This document shows, piece by piece, positions 45,860-56,868 of a stretch of 64,000 nucleotides of DNA. Location: assembly GCA_003996215.1 (NCBI GenBank), contig QJPP01000283.1, forward strand, positions 712,501 through 776,500. Reading direction: 5' to 3'. Below the pieces are notes generated by a model. The model was not told the DNA's origin, made no database searches, and saw nothing but the letters and a program-made list of their open reading frames with translations. The DNA is from Jaltomata sinuosa. Taxonomy: Eukaryota; Streptophyta; Magnoliopsida; Solanales; Solanaceae. The position numbers and the translations under genes were made by a program. How positions within the stretch are numbered: the first letter of the stretch is position 1; each line of letters opens with the position of its first letter.

Positions 45860-46390
45860 TTCAGAGACCACGAGTCAGTCCATGGTCCGTCATCCTAAAG
45901 GATGAGCCGTCAACTGATCCGTGGTTTAAAATTCAACTTTTATGAGTCTACTAGAACTCAACACCATGAGTCACTCTATGGTCTGTGGTTCAGGACGACA
46001 GACCGTCCTATTGACTCGTGGTTCCGACTTTAAGATATGAGGATCCTCTGATCCTCAGAGATTATGAGTGGAAGAACGGGTCGTGAAATAGGTTGACTAG
46101 TCATCAACCCACTCGTAGAATTTAGAGGACTTGGTACCTCTCTGAAGGTGATTCTACGGGTTATAGGATGGACCGTCATTCAAAATGATGACCCATCAAG
46201 TCATTCGTGGAAACTAGGCAGAAAAGCTGAATTTTGACAAACCACGGGTCACTCTACTGACCGTGGTTTTGGTCTACGGGTCATGAACTAACCAGTGGTT
46301 TTGAAGATGAAATTTTAAGATTCAGTTCAGCAATGACGAGTCACAGTACGGACCGTGGTTCAGAACCACGGTTCTTCATCTAATCCGTCA
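45860..46390. repeat. CCGTGG/CCACGG/GACCGTC word array
   Basis: Words such as CCATGGTCCGTCAT, GACCGTGGTT, ACCACGGGTCACTC and TACGGACCGTGG recur about fifteen times in 530 bases, in both orientations. Confidence 0.65.
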
Positions 46391-47734
46391 TCACTGAGAG
46401 CACTGTAGTAAACTGCCCATAACTTTTTACTCCGGACTCAGATTAATGCACAGTCGGTGGCGTTGGAAAGAAGACTCAAAACCTTTAATTTGGTGGGTAC
46501 TAGGCCACCTAACTCTTTATATTTTAGGAGGAATGATCGATTGAAGTTGACCCTAATTTAGTCTTACATGAAAACTTACTTTGGTGAGGTGCTTGCGACT
46601 TAACTTGATGATAAGAATTTCTTATGAACATGATTAGCATCCAAAGCACTCACCACACTAGGAAAATGATCATTATACTCATGGAAAAGGTTTGGGTATT
46701 TAGCTTAGGAATTTTTGGGGTGTTACACTACACCTCCCTGACGCTCATTGTTATCATTTCAAAGACCGCTCACATTTTCAAATTTCAATTTAACCTTATT
46801 TCTCCCTCACACAATAAAATCTTCCCCCTTCCAATCTCGATCACACCTAGAATTTTGCCTTGAATCACATTAACGGCAAGTTCTAGATGACACCTATGCA
46901 TGAGAATCAAGGTAAAGCCTCACCACACAAGGAATCATGCCACAAGACTTCTTTCATTAGTCTCAAAATCAATAGAAATGACTTTTGTCATGCTATTCCG
47001 AGTTCATTACACACTCGTTTGTGAGTCAATCAAGCCAAAGTGAGAGTGTGCAAGTCATGCCAAGAGAATGCTTTTCCTCAAAAACTCATTTCCCTTCTTC
47101 CTTTTATTTTCAAAAATAATTTGTCAAGAGAAAATTGGTGCGCCCATTTCGAGACAAGCAACTACTGACTCAATTTTAAACTAAAACTTGGAATGTTTCC
47201 TTAAGAAAGTTACCTCTCAATATATCATAGGGAAACACCAACACGGTTTGACACAAAAACAAAAGAAAAAGAAAGATAAAGAAAACTTTGCTCCTTGGGA
47301 AAGAACCGCGATATTAAGAAAACCCTCAGAATTTATTGCTAAACTACTATTAACAAGGCGATATACAAATTTCACGCTCATGATTCATTTAAAAACAAGC
47401 CTTGGTGTAGGCCCTTAGCGCATTTGCAAAGCACGGGTAGTGAAATAATGGGGCGTGTAAGACCAACCCGGCAACACAATTAAAAATCAAGCCCGACAAG
47501 GGCACAATTAATCTAAAAAAAAAATTAAACAAGAAAAAGGTAAGAAAAAGTCTCAGAAGGGAAATAAGCATCACCATCATCCAAAATATGCCTGACAAGG
47601 GCAATAAAAACAATATCTCAAGCCCAATCACGGGCAACAAACAAAAATCAAGTAAAGACACCCCCTCCCTACAAAAGAAGCATTGCCCTCAATGTTATTA
47701 GCTCAAGGGAAAGAAACGTGAACTCTCTATGGGA

Positions 47735-47960
47735 CTATGCCTCATCATCATCATCATCTGCAACTGCAGCCTCATCATCTATCTCCTCATCCGCATGACC
47801 AGGTAGATCCTCATCATCATCCGCAAGGGATGCCACAAAATTGTCCAAGGGACTAGGAATGTTGTGAGGCTGGGTTAGGGTGTTCAAATTGGTCTCCTCC
47901 ACTGCGGCTTTTCCGTTTGCCTTGTTAAGGTCCTTCCGTGTTTCTCCTTCTAGAATACAT
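47735..47960 (-). pseudogene. ORF2 remnant of INT2
   Basis: Short form as in INT1: ATG 47960, about ten codons related to MSSSRRN, an early TAA, then the acidic tail (ADDDDDEA) in another frame to TAG at 47735. The central domain is missing. Confidence 0.65.
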
Positions 47961-49345
47961 GTTCTACATACAGAGATTGTGAGCTAATAACAAAAAAAAA
48001 TCTACAAAGAAGTTAACAAACTAAAAAAAATGGAATGTAACTAAGTAGAAAACAAAGTAAGGGTCTGCTGGCTCGTTCAAGCCACATGCAAACTGCACCA
48101 GAGGAAGAGCGCATCGCATGTGCCTCCGCACTAGCTAACAGAATCTTGCAGTAGTTTTTCCACTAATGTGCGAAGCAGGCGCAGACCGCACCAACCAAAG
48201 TACGTGTCTCACCAGGCTTCACCACTTGAAGAAGTGAACTGGCCTTCTTTTTCAACATGGTGCGATGCCTTGTGAGACCCGCACATCAAGATCTTTGCAT
48301 CACATGTGAAACGCACAAAGACACAATTGGAATTTTTGGTTCCTTGTGTTCTTTTAAATTATGCTTGATATTCATAGAGCAAGATGTACTTAGGCACTTG
48401 GAACCACTCAACAAACCAACAATATTTAAATAAAGGGGACAAGGGATATCCTGACCATAAACTTCCGGGTACTCAGACTTCCCCGGATTTCCATTGACAA
48501 AAACAACAAGCAAGAAAAGAACTTAACGACTTCCGTTAGATGGACATTACCCCGTCTATCATTGGGAACATCAAGCTCTCACTCGCAATAATGGGCACCA
48601 ATAAATTTAGCAATAATTAACCCCTCCCCGCACAAGATCATACACCCAAAGATAATTTTCAACAAAGAACCATGGGCATACAAGGAATGAAATTCATCCC
48701 CAACAATCAATTTTTAGCAAAACCTCTTGACAATCAATAATTTGCCCTTAAGAACAATGTCACCCAATCTATCATCGGGCCAAACCATTTGTCAATCACA
48801 AGTGGGTTACTCATACTTCACCCAAAACTCAGATTTCAAGGCTGAAAATCACTACCAATCAACCTGCATTAATAAAATTCAAGTTCTAGGAAGTTGACAA
48901 TAAGCAAAATTATCAAAACAACTCAAAATTGGGGAACCAAAACTTTCAGATCTCACCCAAAATAAACATGGAAATCTATTAAGCATGCTTCACAATATGA
49001 GTAACCTTCATAAAAACAAGTATTTAACATCGGGGAACTTACCACAAGTTAAGATTAAGTGGAGAGGAATAGTAATTGGAGCTTTTAAAGAACAATGATA
49101 GTGACCCAATCAATTTGCCAGGAGAAATGACTGGCGGCGATGCTGGTAGAGCAGTAGAGATGGTTATTTGAGAGAAAAATAAGATTTTAGGAGAAGTAGG
49201 AGGATTTGTGAAAGGTTTTGGGAGAGAATTTTGAGAGTTGGAGAGAAAATATGGTGAAGGTGGAGAAAGAGGCAGAATATAAAGAGAAAAGAAGAAGAAA
49301 TGTTGAGTTGATTCACTCTGAGTCAAGTCAGTCAACGGGTTAAGT
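47961..49345 (-). promoter_or_regulatory. INT2 internal promoter-leader-intron module
   Basis: In sense: CTTTATAT TATA-like box (about 49285-49276), a pyrimidine-rich leader, AACTTGTGGTAAGTTCC with donor GT at 49042-49041, an AT-rich intron-like stretch of about 1.08 kb with a GTGCG array (48080-48310), and TGTATGTAG just before the ORF2 ATG at 47960. Confidence 0.5.
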
Positions 49346-49814
49346 CAATAAAAATTCAAATTTACCTTTGGTGTGCCGTGACATGCGATTCTCACCAGCC
49401 TTGGTGTGCCGCGACATGCAATTCTCACTAGCCTTGGTGTGGATCGCATGGCATGTCGCACATAACCTTTTTCCTCCACTGGTTTACTCAGGCATCTAGT
49501 TTTCTATACGATAGAGGTGTGATGCGCACTTGAGCTCGTGCGGTCCATACAGCCTGGTGCACATCGCCTTAAATATTACTATTTTCTCCTAGGCCTTCTA
49601 TTTTAGTGTGCGGTGAGCAATGCGACATGCACAATGGCTCATGCGGTCTGCACGGTCTTCCACACGCACTATTTTTGTCCTTTTTTCTAATCCATGCATT
49701 CCCCATAAACACACCAAAAACAACAAAAGATAACCAAAAACCAAGTAAAGAAACTTGAGTTGCCTCCCAAGCAGTGCTTGATTTAACGTCATGGCTCGAC
49801 GATGCTACCTCAAA
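49346..49814 (-). repeat. INT2 spacer with GTGCG/CGCAC array and a 33 bp duplication
   Basis: Words at 49370-49670. TTGGTGTGCCGTGACATGCG plus ATTCTCACCAGCC is duplicated in tandem (about 49368-49400 and 49401-49433), not so in INT1 or INT3. Confidence 0.7.
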
Positions 49815-51142
49815 TTAGTCATTCTTTGGATTGGTGATGGTATCACTGAGGAGTGTACCCTTCATCCTTCAGTTTATTTTGCTTGAGAGGTGGTTCATTT
49901 GGGCCTCAAGATGCTTGATCGAGGGTGAGTGAGAGCTCACAGTTTGATGAAGTGTTGAGACTTCACTCATTAGCTCACTCACTCCAGTATTTATCATATC
50001 CACCTTCTTGAGTACCAAGGACAATATGTCCTCTATCTTGGAATGAGGAGGGTTGCTTGTGCCCAGTTAGTAGAGAGAGTCTGCTTTGTTCGGAGGTATA
50101 TAGGAATTTGAGCTCTGGTGATTGAAGCGATCACCATATTTGTCTCTATCCCGCCAATTTCCATCCCTTTCCTTATCTTTTATTTAACCTTGGTTCTCCT
50201 CTCTTGGGAGATAATACCCTGGGTGAGAACCCACCGGCACAAAACACAGTTTACCATCAACAACTGTCATCAACTCAGCATCACTTGCTTTAATTTCTGG
50301 TGTACTTACCGCATTCACAGCTTTTGCACCACTTACTCCCATTACATGCTTGGCCATCAAGTCTATTTGATTCATCATATTGGCCATTGACTCATCCTTC
50401 TACTCATACCTTTTTCTTATTTCATTGGTCAAGACAGATGAGGGAATTCCTAAAATTGGCACATCCGCTTCTCTCGCATGCCAAGCTTGGTTGGTCTTTG
50501 TCATTTGTTGTAACAAAGTAAAGGCAATGGAAATTCTAAGTCCATGAAGGTTCCACCTCCAAGTTTATTAGCCACCGACTTATTCATAGAGTTCAATGAC
50601 CAATAGAAACTTTGGAGCAATATGTTGTCTGATAACTCATGGTTCGGACACGAGACAAGCTTTTTTTTAAACCTTAACCAAACTTCATGTAGAGGATCAT
50701 CCGGGAGTTGCCTAAAATTTGTGATCTCATCTCTTAGCTGCATCATTTGAGATGGAGGAAAGAATCTCGATGTAAATTCCTCAACCAATTTGGCCAAAGA
50801 TGTGATAGATCTGCCCGACAATTCTTCCAACCACGCCGTGGCTTTCCCCATCAAGGAAAAAGGGAAAAGGCGCGATCAGATAGATTCTTGGGAGATGTTT
50901 TTAATCATGTATGGTTGGCAAATCTCCACAAAATAATGAATATGCCAGTTGGAGTCTTCATGTGCTGCTCAACAAAATAGGGCCTTCATTTGGATCAAGT
51001 GGAGCATGGTGCTAGTCACGTGAAAGATAGCATTTCCTACTATAGGAGGTAGGCGGATTGCACCCACACCCCCTTGCACCACAGGATCAGCAGCATTGGA
51101 ATATATGAAGCCGTCAACGCTCTCGTTGTTGACGTCACTCAT
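49815..51142 (-). pseudogene. gag: gag of INT2, decayed
   Basis: Sense start ATG 51142 (MSDVNNESVDGF, GGVGAIRLPPIVGNAIFHVT, LHLIQMKALF then a stop). The longest open part is 50854-50501 with KATAWLEELSGRSITSLAKL, SRFFPPSQMMQLRDEITNF and NKSVANKLGGGTFMDLEF. It then shifts frame; 50387-50184 continues with DLMAKHVMG and PVGSHPGYYLPREENQG. This copy keeps the Leu codon that is a TAG in INT1 and INT3. It is the most complete capsid of the three but has at least two stops and a frameshift. Confidence 0.82.
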
Positions 51143-51239
51143 AGTCTAGCCTTCTCAATCACAACACAAACAAAATAAAAAGAACAAGAACTGTCTAAGT
51201 GATTTCAAATCTACAAACAAAAATAGCTATCAAATCAAG

Positions 51240-51257
51240 TCCCAGGCAACGGTGCCA
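51240..51257 (-). other. INT2 primer binding site
   Basis: Minus strand TGGCACCGTTGCCTGGGA, two mismatches from the tRNA-Asp site of Athila. Confidence 0.8.
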
Positions 51258-51261
51258 ATTC

Positions 51262-52764
51262 TTATAAACGCTCAAACGTACTTTCCCATGAGGAGGTATC
51301 AGCGATCATCAAGCAAAACACATTTATAAGTACCCAACGGATGTCGGGGTCGTACCCACAAAGACTTGGTGATAGAAATATAAAGATTGTATTGAACTGA
51401 CTTCGCTAAGAGAGTAAATGTTTAAATGCAAGAGAGTAAAAGATTGGGGAATTGGGATTCTGTCACAACAATCACAATTCATAGCAAGACGGTAAATTTA
51501 AATGGTTGTACAAATGAGAGTAGAAGACTAGGGATGTGTATCCAATGGGGCTTTAATGTGGGATAGGGTGTTTGTTTATTCACACTTATTCTCGCTCATT
51601 GACATAGGTAGACTTGGTCATGGGTATGGATTCTTTATCTCTCGATCAACAATCATGTATCCGAAAATCTTGGTTAGAGCACTATCAGTTAAATTATCAA
51701 ATAACCAAGATCAAGCTTGGGGAGGTCACACTATCTTTAGCTTAAACCCTTAAATGGGTGATTTGTCGATATGAGCTATTTCTAGCCTCAAATATGAATG
51801 GAGTCCCAAGTTCCCAATAGCAATTTCACACCTGAAACTATGAAATTCTTTTTCAAGCAACAAAATAATCAAGTAATAAAAATTAATGTTTGCAACCACC
51901 AATTTTAGGATTAAAACTTGGTGAAACTACTAGATCCATGTCAAATAAGCAATTATAAGTAAGAATAAACAACACCCACACCCATTTGTCAAGCACCCAT
52001 TGTCAACACATCCCTAGACAATGGAAATTAGCTACTCATAATAAAGGAAAGAGATATAACAAATGGGTAAGTCAAATTCCTCTTCATTCAAGTGTAATTT
52101 CAAGTTCTAAACTCAGTTTTTGTACACAAATGGTTAACCAAGATTTGGAAGAGAATGGATTGAAACCCTCTTCTTCTTTGAGAGGAAAACTTCTTCTCAA
52201 AGCTAAAATTACTTGAAAATATTTAGAGATGAAGGATCTCTTTACAATTGTGCCAAAATTGTTTTTTTATACTTTCCCAAAACGTCACTAATTTTTTGGT
52301 CAAACTTGATATTCGGGTGGTGTGCGACATGACGTACGGTTCACACTTCATGATGTGCATCCTATACCACCTTCAGTTGTACAAATGACTTCAGCTAATA
52401 TTGGAATCTTCATGCGAAGGAGGTTCGGTTCGTACCATGAGTTGTGCACGTTGAACAAAGAACGCACCCCTTAGCAGATTCTTCAGTGACTTTTGTGGCT
52501 CTAAGCGGTGTAGGTGCATTCTGCACCACATCTTGTGCGTGTCACATGGGCACCACATCTCAGGGCAGAATCGCCATCTTTTCTGATCACTTCACACTTC
52601 ACTCCTTTTAAGCTCTTTTTGGGTCTATTTCCTTATTTTCCATCATTGATCATAAGTACCTGCATAGACATCAATAAAGGCCATAAGAACCTCTAAATCA
52701 ATTCAAAACATAGCAATAATTCATTGATAAAGGCTCAATAAGTTTGTAAATTAATGACATATAA
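51262..52764 (-). repeat. Array LTR3
   Basis: 1503 bp; both terminal dinucleotides have mutated (TTATAAACG at the left, GACATATAA at the right) but internal identity with LTR2 is high throughout. It serves as 5' LTR of INT2 and 3' LTR of INT3. Confidence 0.87.
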
Positions 52765-54829
52765 AACCCCTAAACTTTAACTATTGCTTGTCCTCAAGAA
52801 AGATACTCACAAGGAAAAGAATGAATTATGCTCTAGATTCAATCATGGCACAAAGGACTAATATATACTAAAAATCAAGAAAAATAATAAACAAAAAGAC
52901 TCAAACAAAAGCCTCAACTATAATGCTTATCACAATTTGAACCACCACAATATCAAGGCAATTGGTCATTTAAAAACCTTTTCCAAAAGGACTTCATTTC
53001 TCATTCAAAATCAAGGGAATTTTGTCATTCAAAACAAGATATTTAAGCTTCTCAAGTAATTGGCATGGACCATCAAGGTTTGCATCGAGATTCACCACAA
53101 AACTTGTCTCATTCATTCCTCTCAATTCAAATTGTGACTTTATGTTTCAATTCGAATGCATGATGCCACTCACCACAACAGAGAATCCCACTCACAATTA
53201 TGTAATTCACAAATCCACGGGATTATAGGAGAACCAAGAAGATTCTCACTCTCTCAAAGAAGTTCAAGTGCACATACGTCGGGCCATAGGCTTCCCCTTC
53301 ATGTAAATTGCCACTAATGTAGGGTAGCCAAGCTCAGAATCACCAAGGACTTGTGGGTTAACATGTTTGATTGGTCTAAGGTGATGATTTCATTTGGTTT
53401 AAGTTACTACACCTCCCTGACGCTCTTTGTTATCATTTCGAAGACCGCTCACATTTTCAAATTTAAACTTCACCTTATTTTTCCCTCACATAACCCAATC
53501 TTCTCCCTTCCAATCATGATCCTTCAAACTCCTTGTATCACCTTTGGTTGGTAGCACCTATTCTTGCTTTTCATTTTTTCTCATCGGATTAAACTTTTGG
53601 AGCAATTTTTAATTCAAACCTAAGGTGCTACCTTGCACTTGAAGTGCATTCCTTTTCTTCTCCTCATTTGATCACTTACACACCTAAACTTAGGCATTTG
53701 CCTATGCTGTCTTTTCATTCCCCCCCTAAAGTTAGGCTTTTAGCCCAAATTTCACTTCAAGTAATTAGGGAGGAAGGGTGCCAAGATAGAGATTCCAAAA
53801 AGGTGAAGGTGTTTACCAAGTGCCAAAGAACAGTTAACCGCTCAAAGGTGTTCACTAGGATTGAGGTCACGGGAAGTCATTTGGGTGAAGTGACTATCAA
53901 AAAGGGCCTATGGTCATCTTCCAATCTTAGTCACACCTATAATTTAACCTTGAATTACATTAACGACAAGTTCTAGACGACACCCATGCACGAGAATCAA
54001 GGTAAAGCCTCACCACACAAGGAATCATGCCACAAGACTTCTTTTATTAGTCTCAAAATCAATAGAAATTACTTTTGACATGCTATTCCGAGTTCATTAC
54101 ACACTCGTTTGTGAGTCAATCAAGCCAAAGTGAGAGTCTGCAAGGCATGACAATAGAATGCTTTTCCTCAAAAACTCATTTTCTTTCTTCCTTTTATTTT
54201 CAAAAATAATTTGCCAAGAAATTTTTTTTTGGTGGGCCCATTTCGAGACAGGCAAATACTGACTCAATTTTAAACTAAAAATTAGAATTTTCCCTTAAGA
54301 AAGTTGCCTCTCAATCTATCATATGGAAACACCAACCCAGTTTGACACAAAAACAAAAGAAAAAGAAAGATAAAGAAAACTTTGCTACTTGGAAAAGAAC
54401 TGTGGTATTAGGAAAACCCTCAGAGTTTATTGCTAAACTACTATTAACAAGGCGATATCCAAATTTCACGCTCATGATTCATTTTAAAAAAAGCCTTGGC
54501 ATAGGCCCTTAGTGCATTTTCAAAGCACGGGTAGTGAAATAATGGGGCATGTAAGACCAACCCGACAACATAAATAAAAATCAAGCCCAACAAGGGCACA
54601 ATTAAGTTTAAAACAAAATTAAACAAGAAAAAGGTAAGAAAAAGTCCCGGCAAGGGCAATAAGCATCACAATAATCCAAAATATGCCCGACAAGGGCAAT
54701 AAAAATAATATTTCAAGCGCAATCATGGGAAACCAACAAAAAGCAATTAAGGCCACCCCCTCCCTACAAAACAAGCATTGACATCAATGCTATTAGCTCA
54801 AGGGAAAGAAAGGTGGACTCCCTGGGGGA
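52765..54829 (-). other. INT3 polypurine tract and 3' UTR
   Basis: Degraded polypurine tract (ACCCCTAAACTT), then UTR as in INT1 with a C7 run at 53720-53726 and three hairpin-like GCCCGACAAGGGC words at 54584, 54644 and 54684. No coding gene is recognised. Confidence 0.72.
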
Positions 54830-55055
54830 CTATGCCTCATCATCATTATTATCTGCAGCTGCATCCTCATCATCTATCTCCGCATCCGAATGACTTGGTA
54901 GATCCTCATCATCATCCGCAAGGAATGCCAGGAAGTTGTCCAGGGGACTAGGAATGTTGCGAGGCTGGGGTAGGGTGTTCAAATCGTCCTCCTCCACTGC
55001 GACTTTTCCATTTGCCTTGTTATGGTCCTTCTGTGTTTCTGTTGTTAGAAGGCAT
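54830..55055 (-). pseudogene. ORF2 remnant of INT3
   Basis: ATG 55055 lies four bases after a TGTATGCAG acceptor. The frame stops after about eleven codons; an adjacent frame encodes the acidic tail to TAG at 54830. The central domain is missing as in the other units. Confidence 0.65.
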
Positions 55056-55058
55056 GTT

Positions 55059-56420
55059 CTGCATACAGAGATTGTGAGCTAAAAACAAAAAAAAAATCTA
55101 CAAAGAAGTTAAAAAACTAAAAAAATGGAATACAACTAAGAAGAAAACAAATTAGGGGACTGCTTGCTCATGCAAGCCACATGCAAACCATACTAGAGGA
55201 AGAGTGTATCGCATGTGCCTCTGCACTAGCTAACAGAACCCTGCAGAAGTTTTTCCACTGAGGTGCAAAGCTGGTGCAGACAACACCAACTAAAGTACAT
55301 ATCTCACCAGGCATCACTCCTCGAAGTAGTGAACTGGCCTTCTTTTTCAACATGGTGTGATACCTTGTTTGACCCGCATATCAAGATCTATGCATCACAT
55401 GCGAAATGCACAAAGACACAATTGGAATGTTTGGTTCCTTGTGTGCTTGTAAATTGTGCATGTGATTTGTAGAGCAAGATGTACTTAGGCACTTGGCACC
55501 ATGCAACAAACCAACAATATTTAAACGAAGGGGACAAGGGATATCCTGACCATAAACTTTCGGGTACTCAGACTTCCCTGAATTTCCATTGACAAAAACA
55601 ACAAGCAAGAAAAGAACTTAACGACTTCCCTCAAAATGAACGGTACCCCGTCTATCATTGGGAATATCAAGCTCTCACTTACAATAATGGGCACCAACAA
55701 ATTTAGCAATAATTAACCCCTCCCCGCACAAGATCATACACCAAAATATAATATTCAACAAAGAACCATGGGGATACAAGGAATGAAATTCAGCCCCAAC
55801 AATCAATTTTTAGCAAAACCTGATGACAAACAATAATTTGCCCTTAAGAACGAAGTCACCCAATCTATCATCGCGCCAAACCATTCATCAATCACAAGTG
55901 GGTTACTCAGACTTCACCCAAAACTCAGATTTCAAGGCTAAAAATCACTACCAATCAACATGTATTAACAAAATTCAAGTTCTACCAAGTTGACAATAAG
56001 CAAAATTATCTAAACAACTCAAAATTGGGGACCCAAAATTTTTGGATCTCACCTAAAATAAACATGGCAATTCTATTAAGCATGCTTCATAATTTGAGTT
56101 CCCAACCTTTATAAAAACAAGTATTTAACATCGAGAAACTTACCACAAGAGAAGATTAAGAAGAGAGGAATAGAAATTGGAGCTTTTGAAGAACAACGAT
56201 AGTGACCCAATCAATTTGCCCAGAGAAATGACTGGCGGCGATGGTGGTAGAGTGGTGGAGATGGTTGGGTCAGAGGAGAGGAAGATTTTAGGAGAAGTAG
56301 GAGGATTTGTGAAATGTTTTGGGAGAAAATTTTGAGAGTTAGGGAGAAAATATGGTGAAGGTGGTGAAAGAGCTGTTATATAAAGAGAAAAGAAGAGAAT
56401 AATTGAGCCAGATTGCTCTG
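55059..56420 (-). promoter_or_regulatory. INT3 internal promoter-leader-intron module (best preserved)
   Basis: In sense: CTTTATATAACAGC (TATA, 56385-56376), a pyrimidine-rich leader of about 220 bases rich in TTCTCCC and CACC, CTTGTGGTAAGTTTC with donor GT at 56143-56142, about 1.08 kb of AT-rich text with a GTGCG array (55180-55410), and acceptor TGTATGCAG ending at 55059. ATG of ORF2 follows at 55055. All signals of a small spliced transcription unit are in order; no transcript evidence is available here. Confidence 0.55.
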
Positions 56421-56868
56421 GGTCAGGTTAGTCAATGGGTTAAGTCAATAAAAATTCAAATTTACCTTTGGTGCACCGCGACATGCGATTCTCACCAGCC
56501 TTAGTGTGGACCGCATAGAGTATCGTACATCACCTTTTTTCTCCCCTGGTTTGCCCAGGCATCTGGTTTGCCATGCAGTAAAGGTGCGACGCGCACTTGG
56601 GTTCGTGTGGTCTGCACAGCCCGGTGCACATTGCCTCCAATATTTCCATTTTTGCCCAGGCCTTCTATTTTTGTGTGGTGAGCCGTGAGACACGCATAAT
56701 AGCTCATGCAGTCCGCACGGTCCATCGCACAACCTATTTTTGTCCTTTTTTCTAATCCATGCATTCCCTAAAACACACCAAAAACAACAAAAGATAACCA
56801 AAAACAATGTAAAGAAACTTGGGTTACCTCCCAAGAAGCGCTTGATTTAATGTCGCTGCTCGATGATA
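56421..56868 (-). repeat. INT3 spacer with GTGCG/CGCAC array
   Basis: Words such as GGTGCACCGCGACATGCG and GGTGCGACGCGCAC at 56465-56740, between the gag end and the internal TATA. Confidence 0.65.

Larger units (their letters stand above)
44155..46727. mobile_element. Solo LTR, 2573 bp, TSD CTACA
   Basis: TGTCACATCC...GGGTGTTACA flanked by CTACA at 44150-44154 and 46728-46732; INT1 and INT3 carry CTACA once at this place. Ends form TGT...ACA. No internal region is present. It contains a CTTGTTCATA repeat (45030-45090) and an array of CCGTGGTT / ACCACGG / GACCGTC words (45860-46390). The ends suggest a Ty3/gypsy family, perhaps a chromovirus; orientation is not settled. Confidence 0.87.
43509..47734 (-). 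other. INT2 polypurine tract and 3' UTR, with a nested solo LTR
   Basis: Matches the INT1 UTR. It is interrupted by 44155-46727. It also lacks about 420 bases (junction near 46835) that hold the internal G run in INT1 and INT3. Hairpin-like GCCCGACAAGGGC words occur at 47480-47640. Confidence 0.75.

Noticed and set aside
44155..46727. DNA transposon (TGT...ACA ends)
   Set aside because: The 5 bp duplication and TG...CA-type ends fit an LTR, and inverted repeats longer than a few bases are missing.
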